64,000 nt of DNA. Origin: Zygnema cylindricum (Eukaryota > Streptophyta > Zygnematophyceae > Zygnematales > Zygnemataceae). A program made the translations under genes and the position numbers. The notes beneath the pieces are model-generated. The model ran no database searches and was not told the DNA's origin. It saw only the letters and a program-made list of their open reading frames with translations. Numbering within the stretch: the first letter of the stretch is position 1; each line of letters starts with the position of its first letter. Location of the stretch: positions 323,122-387,121 of the forward strand of contig JBBHKE010000838.1 in the NCBI GenBank assembly GCA_037447655.1. Direction: 5' to 3'. Shown piece by piece: positions 38,528 to 48,144 of this stretch.

Positions 38528-39620
38528 TAGTGTTGTATATCGGTAAGGATTTGCCGATAACCGATATGGACCTTTTTTCGGGTACCCGATAATCAATATA
38601 TTGGTACGATATATCGCCATCGGTGTTATCGCCGATAAATAACCGATATTTATCGGTTATTATCGGCGATAACACCGATATTGATAATTATCGGCAATAA
38701 TTGTACGGACCGTACAGATAATTATGGTGGCTGTAAATGGCGGCAATATGACAGGTGTGTTCAGTCCATAGATGTCCCGTGCGCATATTACGCACGGTAT
38801 AAACTAACGAATACTACGTACGATACTGATGAAAAGTAAATAAAATGCGTACCTTACTTTGTACCCGTACAATATTTTTACAATTACGTACAGTGTCCGT
38901 CTATGTTCGTACATTTTAGGGTTATTTTACGGGGTTTCTTAGGGTTTCCAAGGTACATTGCCGTACATTCTTTTATTTTCCAGTACGGCTGCCGTAGGTA
39001 TCTCGTACTATTATGTATTTTGGGGTACAATTTCGTATAATTCTGATAAATTTTCATACTTTTTAAGATTTTTTAATGATTTTCTAAGATTACGCTTTCT
39101 GTACGTTTTTGTACATGGTCGTACAATGAAATTTACACGAATTTTACAAAAAGTATGAAAAAGAAAAATAATATGTAGTTTTTATAAAAAAGTTGAAATT
39201 CGTACGAATTGGACATCGACGGTTCAGTCTGCTCTGTTCGTCTGTTCATTAGTTTTTTTTTAAGTTTGATTGTTGAATTTTACAATGTATTTTATTTTTT
39301 TCGTTAAGTATAGTTTTAGAACTATAAAGTATTATTTCAAATTTGTGTATGTTTACGTGCCGGGCTGTCCATAATAATTATCAGTTAAATAGATAAGGAA
39401 CAGATTGTAATACGTGGCATGCCACTCTATATAATGTAAATAATGTAATTCAGTATATTATAAGGTATTATAGTATGTGTACTATATATTTTTTAAGTTA
39501 TCGCCGATATGGTATTTGCTGGTCTCGAACCGATATATCAAAAACTCTAACCGTTTGATAACTGATAACTATCGGTATCGCTGTTATCACGATAAGTTTT
39601 TTTACCGATACACAACACTA
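38528..39620. mobile_element. hAT-like element, family 2, copy 1
   Basis: It begins TAGTGTTGTATATCGGTAA and ends TTACCGATACACAACACTA, nearly perfect inverted termini. The first and last 200 bp are full of CCGATA/TATCGG words that can fold into long hairpins. The same termini bound the element at 59724-60687, although the centres differ. No matching 8-bp target duplication is visible (TTAAAGTG versus GTTTTTAT), so it is older or rearranged. The interior is very rich in GTAC and has no transposase ORF. Confidence 0.7.
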
Positions 39621-39908
39621 GTTTTTATGGTAGGCCTTTGGTAGGCGCACAAAACTTGGCACAAAACTCGCGTAGAGTAAGCATACTGTATGTGTGTGCG
39701 TTGTGCACACTCTTGTACGAACGTACGAATCTGACGTATCATCATAGTATAGCGCACGCCGCCGGACGAAATTTTTGTTTTTTTTTTTTATTTGTCCATC
39801 TGACCTAATCACCGAGGAGACTCCTAAAAAAAAATTCTCCGCGCTTCGCGCGATGTTTTTCTGTCTTTATCAATAACTGGGAGGGATTTACATTGCCCGG
39901 GCAAAATA

Positions 39909-40603
39909 GGGCGTGTCCCCATGTGTTCAAGTAAGGGTTTTTTCCCGTCGTTTACACATAAAATGGGACTTCTTACTTGGAAATATTACGCCGTACGAAA
40001 AATGGGCAAAAACTCAAATACATTTTGCGTCATCTTGGAACTTGAAATGTACGGCGATTTGGCAGTATTATCATCGCGACCCACTTCCAGCTCATCTTCA
40101 CACTTGTAATGAAATCAAATCGTGACCTGCTTTTAATCAAAATACTACCCTATTGACGAATAGAAATCTTGGGTTGCACGCGTCAAAAGTTTTCATTTGT
40201 CTTTTTGCAGTTGGGAGAATACACGAAAAAAAAAATGTTTGTCCGTTTGCTTATGTTGTCCACTTGTGGGCGTCTACAAATGTCATTTTGTAGACGTAGG
40301 CGATTGCTTAAGTCGTTCACGTGTGGGCGTCAACAAATGACAGTGGGCGTCGACAATTGTCCCAGTATGTCAGGAGCTCTTTGCGGCGTACAAATGTCCG
40401 CAGTTTGTTCCAGACGGTTGGCGTCTACAAATGTCAGCAGTTTGGGTTTCGCAAGTATTGGCGACGTGTACAGCTGCCACATATTCAAAATAATGAACGC
40501 GCAAGTAACGATTCACATAGGCACACTTTGAAAAGTACACCGTAAAACCAGGGCTAAATTCCAAAATAACGTTTCAAAATATCGGTTACATGGGGACACG
40601 CCC
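39909..40603. mobile_element. Harbinger-like MITE, complete
   Basis: Perfect 16-bp terminal inverted repeats GGGCGTGTCCCCATGT and ACATGGGGACACGCCC are flanked by the 3-bp direct duplication ATA (39906-39908 and 40604-40606). A TWA duplication and GGG-starting termini are typical of PIF/Harbinger (Tourist-like) elements. The interior has four or five copies of a GGCGTCTACAAATGTC-like word at 40269-40440. No coding capacity. Confidence 0.75.
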
Positions 40604-40855
40604 ATACTCCTCGAAGGTCTCCGCCGCCCGCCAAATAAGCCCTCCCCCCAATGTCTAATACCACATCCGCCTTCACATCCGCCTAACCTGTTGCTTACAC
40701 TTTTCCACAGGCTATTTTAGTCAACGGATTGGCCGTGATCTCTTGACACAACTGTACCATTTTCGCACGGTTGTGTACGTGGTCTGTCGAAATTTGCTCA
40801 TTGTGACATACTTAACCTAAACGAGCTTTGACTTCTAGTACTGTACACCGCCAAT

Positions 40856-41059
40856 CGTTATTAGCGTTGCGTACGCTAATTCCGTCCCGCTTTTTTTTTT
40901 TTTTCTCAAATAGAATTATCCACACTATTTTAAAGAAAACCCTAATTCCTAATTGAATAGACGATTTCTTCGAAAATTTCAAAATTCCCAATTTGCGTAA
41001 ACCACGCTAATTATCCGTATACGCTAAAATAACTTACACGCTAATAACGATTGGCGGTG
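40856..41059. mobile_element. TA-flanked MITE copy 2
   Basis: Its ends are CACCGCCAATCGTTATTAG and CTAATAACGATTGGCGGTG, perfect inverted repeats flanked by TA. The interior reads as the reverse complement of copy 10 (55546-55761). It carries several ATTAGCGT/ACGCTAAT words. Confidence 0.8.
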
Positions 41060-41391
41060 TACTGTACTTGTTCGGGACCTTGTTCAGTGGCTTTCACTTT
41101 TTCACAGGTCAAATTTAGTCAACGGATTGGCCCGTCAACTGCTGTCACTGTAACTTATTTGTACGGTTGTGTACGTAGGTTATGCTCGTCAACTGTTGAA
41201 ACAACTGTACCACATTAGTACGGGTTTGTACGTGGATTGTTGTTCAAGGTGACATTACGTGGGTTGTGCCCCGTGAACTCTTGAAACAAGTATGACATAT
41301 CTGGAAGATTAAGTACTTGGGTTGCTGAAAATTTGTTCAAGATGGCAAAACAATCTTCTTTTACAAAATATCTTGATTACTAGATGTACTT

Positions 41392-41465
41392 TGTCCTCCC
41401 CCAGGCTCGAACTGGGGACCTCTAGTGTGTGAGACTAGCGTGATAACCAACTACACCAAGAGGAA
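41392..41465 (-). tRNA. tRNA-Val(CAC)-like
   Basis: On the minus strand, 74 nt fold as a tRNA. The acceptor stem TTCCTCT/GGAGGAC has pairs 2-71 to 7-66, with pair 1-72 mismatched. It has the box A-like TGGTGTAGTTGG, anticodon stem CTAGT/ACTAG with loop CTCACAC (anticodon CAC, valine), and T arm CCCAG-TTCGAGC-CTGGG. The body from D arm to T arm is that of plant tRNA-Val(CAC), but the acceptor stem differs from the usual plant GTCTGGG/CTCAGAC. It could therefore be a diverged gene or the head of a tRNA-derived SINE. Confidence 0.65.
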
Positions 41466-42738
41466 TTGTCACCCAAGGAATTAAATTTGCTATATATACC
41501 GTGATATAATTTTAATTAGACACAATTTCAACTCCGACTTGACTGAATTTTCAAATTTGTAACCTTTATTCAAACTTCGGCCCGACAAAATTTGGACGCA
41601 ATTGAAATGAAAATAGTCAATTTTTCCTCCGGCGGGTTTAGGGTAGAACTGTTTCGGCCGTACTGGCGGATAACTCGGTATGGCTGTCCATTCACATGCC
41701 GCTAATGACAAATTTTTCCATCGAATAAACCAATAAGGTGAACAGATACGAAAAACAAACCAATAGAGCATACGACTGCTATATAACATAAAAAAAATGA
41801 TACGCACTTCCGGAAAATACGGTATATCCTTGATGAGATTTATTAGTCTTTCAATGTTACATGAAATCGTTCACAACCACTTATGTGAAGGGATGACGCA
41901 AATAAACTCGCCTATATCGGAATAAGTCGAAAGGCGCGTCGATGTCACACATCTTGTCTTTGGAAAAAGACAACAAGACCGTATCCATGGTAATCTTCCA
42001 AATGCGTGCAGACAAATCCTGGCCTCATATCCGCAACAACGATAGTAGAGATGGCCAGAAAAAATACAGCATTATTTTATCACCGAAAAATGAAAATATG
42101 AAAAAATGTAAGTGAACGACGCACATCGCATATGAAATTTCAACCGTCGATTATACAGCGTGTACAATACTCATCCCGAGATTCATTATTTGTACCTGGA
42201 CAGCTGTACAAAGTACAGAATGAAGATCAAGATATTCCATAGAGAGAAAATCAGAAAACTGGTATGGACGTAAAGGACAGACCACCGAAATTTAATTCTA
42301 CAATATTCGTACAATCGTACGCACCTTTGAGAAAATGAACAGTCGGACATTGTCGCCTCGTGGCAAGGTCGACGCAGTCGATCACTTCCAGACGGTTCGA
42401 GGCACCACTGTGATCTGATACGTGTCATAGATCTGTTCGCCCAATCCAAAGAGTAAGATTTTCCTTTCCAGCAGCCGGACGAAAGTGAGAGTGGCACACT
42501 GGCACTTATAAGAAAGATACGAAATCTGTACGGAAAAGGTTCCACGCTCCTTACACATAAGATTTGCACGGCATGTTTTCGATGTACGGCTACGATTTTT
42601 CCGGCAAGGCTGTCGGAATATTACCGTACCTATCGTCGAGAAAATTGCTGCTTGTTGTTAAGCTATGTTATGCATGAGGAACTAGTAGTAAAAATTTACA
42701 CGTGTCGACAGCACAGTACATATAACAGAATTCATTAC

Positions 42739-43384
42739 TATTGCTGCATTCACACCGGAAATGGATGATGAATGAGATGAGGAAATGAATGATCCCGTAC
42801 CATTCATTTCCCAAAAAAACAAAAACAGAGGCGCCAAACTGAGTCTGACCGACTGCTCGGCTGTCAACCTTTTTGGAGCGTAGCGACGGACAAAATATAC
42901 GATTTGGAGCGTAGAGACGGACAAAAACGTACGGTCAAGTGCGTCAAAACTTAACAACTGTGGTAAGTCATCTTCTTTTCCGGGAACCCTTTTCGGAATG
43001 CAGAAATCCGACTTTGAAAAAACATGAAGTCGCATCTCGAATGATTCATTCGTACTGCACGAAATTTTATAAAATGGTAACCCATAAACGAATAACCAAT
43101 CAAAATCAACTAGAATCGAACGTAAAAAAATGTAAAGTTAATTTTTTTTTGTAATTTTGACGAAACAATCATCTAAAATATAACGTAAAAAAATGTCAAA
43201 AACGATGGCTTGGTACGGACGGATTTGAGTCATTCGACGCTTAATCGTACGGCATCATGAACCACATCGCGACGTTTTAGTTGACGTGAGATGACGCCAA
43301 AGGCGATTCACGTCCAAACAAAACAAAAGGACATTCGTTTCCTCATCTCATTCATCATCCATTTCCGGTGTGAAAGCAACAATA
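42739..43384. mobile_element. Element with about 45-bp terminal inverted repeats
   Basis: The two ends are inverted copies over about 45 bp. The left (42739-42785) and right (43338-43384) ends share TTCACACCGGAAATGGATGA and the following ATGAATGAGATGAGGAAA with very few differences. The interior contains a duplicated TTGGAGCGTAG(C/A)GACGGACAAA (42874-42924). No transposase is present. The TTCACACCGGA-type terminus resembles some Harbinger/ISL2EU ends, but I could not fix a target duplication, so the superfamily stays open. Confidence 0.65.
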
Positions 43385-43415
43385 TAGAACAATAAAATAC
43401 AATGCTAATACTCTA

Positions 43416-43999
43416 CACCGTCGATCGTATTTAGCGTGTTGAACACTAATTCGGCGCCCCTAAATTTTGAGGGTTTTACCTAAAATAGGGTAAACGATAC
43501 TAATTTTTCCTGTACGCTAATTACAAGATGAACAATTAGTGTGCACCATTTTAATTTATGTATATTTTTAGTAGAGTGGAGTACGGAACGTGTCGGTTCG
43601 TATAAAAATGTACTTTTGAATTATACAAGTACAGATATTTTTAAAAATATCTTCTATCACACGAAAAACTGCCCTGTGAATTAAAATATTTCGTACCTGT
43701 ACCTGTTTTAGTGTACATTTATTTGTCGCGTATTGCCTACACCCCTAAAAAACTGAAATTAGAGTTAGGAATTAATTAGAGTTAAAGTATGCGACAGTGT
43801 ACGAATTGTCAGAATTTGTACTTTTACCTATATTACTGTGAATATCCTCTCGACAAATCAGGTGTACCCATATTGGCGTTCGTTGAAAAATTAGTGTATA
43901 ACTTTTTTTTCAAACAAAATCTAAGTCACAATTAGTGTACATGACACTAAATTATTCTACACACTAATAATTTATACACGCTAAATACGATCGACGGTG
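43416..43999. mobile_element. TA-flanked MITE copy 3
   Basis: Ends CACCGTCGATCGTATTTAG and CTAAATACGATCGACGGTG are perfect inverted repeats flanked by TA. The internal ATTAGTGT/ACACTAAT words repeat. It is the first of the chain at 43.4-46.0 kb; copy 4 begins 12 bp later. Confidence 0.8.
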
Positions 44000-44011
44000 T
44001 ACTGTACAGTA

Positions 44012-45065
44012 CACCGTCAATCGCTATTAGAGTATATAACGCCAATTCGGTGCCCTTTTTTCAAGAAAAAAAACCCGAAATACAATCCATAATTCTATTT
44101 TTTCCATTATTCTAATTAGGGTTTTTTTTCAATTAGCGTTAATAATGGAAGTACACTGCGATGGAAATAGTGTGACGTACGGACAGGATATTACCGTACG
44201 AAATGGTACTTTTTGAATTACAAAGGCATAAAAAGACACTTAACATTATTGCACACACATGTGAATGTGCACTGGAAGAAAGAGATGCAAACTCGTCGAA
44301 AAAAATCACGTTCTTATATGCTCGTCCGTCGACCGTGTGAACAGCGCGACCGCGTACGAATTGTCAGATTTTGTACGAATACACATATTACTGTAGACAT
44401 TGAAAGGGCGGGTATTTATTATTCAGGACAACCCAAATTGCAGTTAGGGATTAATTACACCGCGCATCGTAATTAGAGTAATGAAAAAATTAGAGTAAAA
44501 AAAGAGAAAAAAATAATTAGAGTAATTTACTCTAATTTATGTGATAGAACTGTTTCAGAAAGGAATTTACTCTAATTTATGCGGTGTACTCTAATTTGGC
44601 AAGTTAATATCCTCTACTGTAAATAAGGTATTCGTACAGAATCTGACAAAACGTACAGTTTATCGTCACTATGACGTTTGCACTGCGCGGATTGTTAAAA
44701 CGCAGTTACATGATAATGGCCTGTATTAAATCATTATTTGTACTTTTTTATTTATAAAAGTACAATTTTGCACGGACGGATGTCATCCGTACTCCACACT
44801 ATTTAAAACGAACATATATTAGAATTAAAAACGCTAATTAAACTTTACCTTAAATATAATAATGAAAAAATTAGAATCATTTATTCTATTTGATGTGATA
44901 GAGTCGAAATTTCGAGCGACCGAATTAGAGTAATTTACTCTAATTACGATTCGCGGTGTAGTGTATATATTTTTTTTCAAAAAAAAAAAAATCCCGATTA
45001 GTGTTAATAACACTAATTTGTGTTTTACGCTATTTATTCCTTTACTCTAATAGCGATTGACGGTG
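44012..45065. mobile_element. TA-flanked MITE copy 4, split by a nested copy
   Basis: It opens with CACCGTCAATCGCTATTAG and closes with CTAATAGCGATTGACGGTG, perfect inverted repeats. It is long only because copy 5 (44458-44958) is inserted in it. After the right end the flank reads CA instead of TA. Confidence 0.75.
44458..44958. mobile_element. TA-flanked MITE copy 5, nested in copy 4
   Basis: Ends CACCGCGCATCGTAATTAG and CTAATTACGATTCGCGGTG. Most of its length is nearly identical to copy 9 (52948-53428), marking a recently active subfamily. Its internal words are ATTAGAGT/ACTCTAAT. Confidence 0.8.
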
Positions 45066-45072
45066 CACAGTA

Positions 45073-45627
45073 CACCGCGCATCGTTATTAGTGTCAAAGT
45101 TTAAATAGTGTGGAAGTAAATATACCGTCATTGACGCTAATTAAGAATTAAAAAAAAAAAAAAAAGGTGTATTCTAATTTCGGCGTTTATGCTTATTCAG
45201 TAATTTGGGAACAGCAAAAATGGAATATTCGTCGTACGGTTATATACATTAATATATTTATCCGTACAAAATTTTAAAAATCGTATGCCGTTGTGAAATT
45301 TAAATATCCGTACATGTAAGACTAATTTACGTGTCAGAACAATCCCATTTTTTTAGCGCACGATCCTATGCGTGCCCTTCTGATTTAACTCATTTTTTGT
45401 AAATATTCACTTGAAAAGGTACATTTATGTACGGTCTGACATTGACCGTACACCACACTATTTAGATATTATTGTAATTCGTCCTTTACGCTATTTTGTA
45501 CGGTACCTTAACTAACGTCAAGGAAAAATTAAAATCATGTATCCTATTTGAGGAAAAAAATCAAAATTTTAAGAACTCATTCCCAGTCCCAAATTAGTGT
45601 CGTTGACACTAATAACGATGCGCGGTG
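45073..45627. mobile_element. TA-flanked MITE copy 6
   Basis: Perfect inverted ends CACCGCGCATCGTTATTAG and CTAATAACGATGCGCGGTG, flanked by TA. It begins 7 bp after copy 4 ends. Confidence 0.8.
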
Positions 45628-45634
45628 TACTGTA

Positions 45635-45833
45635 CACCGCGAATCGTTATTAGCGTTGAGAAATTATTAGTGTAAAGAAAAAATTAGCGTCATTCATTCT
45701 AATTTAGTTCCAGAAGACGTGGCAGATTATGGTCCACGTCCTTAAATAGTGTAGTTTATTCTATTTAAGATATTAATGTCAAAATTTTGGGGTGCCGATA
45801 TAGAGTTCATAACGCTAATAACGATTCGCGGTG
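45635..45833. mobile_element. TA-flanked MITE copy 7
   Basis: Perfect inverted ends CACCGCGAATCGTTATTAG and CTAATAACGATTCGCGGTG. It is 199 bp, nearly identical and in the same orientation as copy 8, and separated from its neighbours by only 7 bp on each side. Confidence 0.85.
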
Positions 45834-45840
45834 TACTGTA

Positions 45841-46039
45841 CACCTTGAATCGTTATTAGCGTATAGAAATTATTAGTGTAAAGAAAAAATTAGTGTCATT
45901 CATTCTAATTTAGTGCCAGGAGACGTGGCAGATTATGGTCCACGTCCTTAAATAGTGTAATTTATTATATTTAAGGTATCAATGTCAAAATTTTGGGGTG
46001 CCGATATAGCGTACATAAGGCTAATAACGATTCACGGTG
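45841..46039. mobile_element. TA-flanked MITE copy 8
   Basis: It is 199 bp and nearly identical to copy 7. Its ends CACCTTGAATCG and CGATTCACGGTG have begun to diverge. Copy 12 (56215-56413) is the same subfamily in reverse orientation. Confidence 0.85.
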
Positions 46040-46079
46040 TAGTATTCAGAAACAAACAAATTTGAATACAGAAACAAAC

Positions 46080-46345
46080 AATGTCGAGTTCATAAACAGA
46101 CAAATAAGTACAGATTCCATCTCACTGGTGCCAGGTGTCCAAAGCAGATTTTCCTGCCGGCCTTCAGACATTACCACATAGTTTTGAAATGAGGTATTTA
46201 TTTAACAAACGAGCTGGAATTCACAAACAGACAAAGCCGTACATATTCCTTCCCACCGACATACAGCTCCTTTGGTTCCAGGTGTCCCAAACTTTTTTTC
46301 CTGCCGGCCTTCAGACATCACTTAAAACGTGGCACTTATTATTCA
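46080..46345. repeat. Imperfect tandem duplication, unit about 125 bp
   Basis: Two successive units each contain TTCA(T/C)AAACAGACAAA, CCAGGTGTCC and CCTGCCGGCCTTCAGACAT in the same order (about 46090-46172 and 46215-46311). Neither unit encodes anything recognisable. Confidence 0.7.
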
Positions 46346-46349
46346 AATA

Positions 46350-48100
46350 CTCTCGGTATAACGTTATTTCACGAAGCACAATAAATAGTATAACTCAAAC
46401 ACACTAATGTTTTGTTTGAGAGACAGCTCGCGTTTTGTTTACATACGCGAAAGTAATCATGACTGGGAACACGGGAGAATACTATAAGTACCAATTTTTA
46501 GAAAGTACAGTAGCAAAATTTGTTCATAGTACGGAATGCAATAGACAAACCGAAATGTTTGACGTCAAGACTACGTTTTGTCAAAAAATATGTCTCGGAG
46601 AATTGATTATTTACGTCAGTTTGACGCTAATAGGACAAACTGGTTTTACTGCTGAATATTTGTTTAACATAGATCGTATGTTGAAAAGCCAAACTGTTTA
46701 CAAGACTCAATCGCATCCGTCCAATTCCTAAGTCTGGACAATGGAGATTATAATCTCTCTGAACCCTCTATTTTACCCGAAGATGTTAAAAAAGAAGATC
46801 AGCAAATTTTGTAATTGGGTTGGATTTTCATTTCTGATTTTATTGACAATTTGACCACTAAGGGTGAGTTTCAATTACGACAAAAGTAACATATTCGTTA
46901 CTGTACACCTGGTTCTATGACATTTCCTGACATATTCGTTTGCATAAAATCTTTCCTGAGATATAGTCCAGCGCCTTCCAATCAGCTGGAGGAAATCTGA
47001 ACCGTCGGAGACAATTTCATCGAATCTTGGAGCAAAATAATCGTGTCTATTCGACGGTTTTTGGCAGACCCCTTCTTTCCAACCAAAATCTGACACGTGT
47101 AAGATATTTGATATCTGTCGGCGGTTACGACCATTGAAATTTGAAAATTAGGGCATACACATGACAACTGTCTGTAACGCTACCCAAACTGACGTGGCTC
47201 CAAAACTTTGAATGACAAAGTTTCTGACGTCACAGGTTTCATCTCATTGTGCGCTCGGGCAGTCTGAACCCTTTGGCCCTTCAAGCACTGTAAAATTTTG
47301 CTAAAATCCGTACAGGTCTTTTGATACCACAGTCTACGTGTGTTATTTTTAGGATCTCGAAGACATAGAGATTTATTTTCACTTTGCTTTTCTGGCAAGT
47401 GTATGATTTACAGATTTACCACGTGTCGAGATTCTGCTTTGCTACGAATAACATGGAAAGATTTCGCTGTTTTTCTGTGACTTTATGCGCACGTTTGACT
47501 ATTTTTGTTGGATAAAATACGCATTTAACCTATTTAAGTATATACTATGTTTTTTAGTTTTCTACGTATAATAATTTCCATTTTACCGCATTCTATATCT
47601 ATGCATTACTGTCCTTCCCACTGAAGACAATTCTTTGTCGGCCAGGCTGTTCCCCTATGCGCCCAGTCTGTCGTCTTTCCCGGCAACACACTGCCCACGT
47701 GTCCATCGCACACCTATTGTTTCCCGTCGACAAATTTCCTTCCGTTCGTACACATCTCGTTACTCAACTTACGCGTGGACCGTACATAACTCGTACGAAA
47801 GCGAACCATCCCGTACTTTTCTCCGCACCGCCAGCGCGCTTTCAAAGGCATTCCAGTAACGGCCTCGAAACCTAATTAACATTTCTTTCCCCTCACGTCG
47901 CGACAAATTTCCCGCCTCACTCGTCCTATGTACTCTCTCTCTCCTCTTTCTTTCGCCGAGCCGCCGCTTCCTCTCCCCACCTTCTCACGCTGTCTTTTTC
48001 CGGTCTCGTTTTGTCGCGACTCGCCTCCCAACAGCTTTACGGACTAGGAACACGTGTTGACTAAAAGACAAAATTGACCAAAAAAAAATAGAGAAAGTCG
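46350..48100. other. Intergenic, no recognisable gene
   Basis: Short ORFs only. The last 400 bp become C/T-rich and lead into the purine/pyrimidine island; this is the probable upstream region of the gene starting at 48145. Confidence 0.4.
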
Positions 48101-48144
48101 AGAAAGAAAGTAAAGAAAAAAGAGAAAAACCCCAAAAATTAATA

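Noticed and set aside
43416-46039. Regular repeat spacing considered as a CRISPR-like or satellite array
   Set aside because: Units are 199-1054 bp with inverted termini and TA flanks, so they are transposons, not a CRISPR or satellite.
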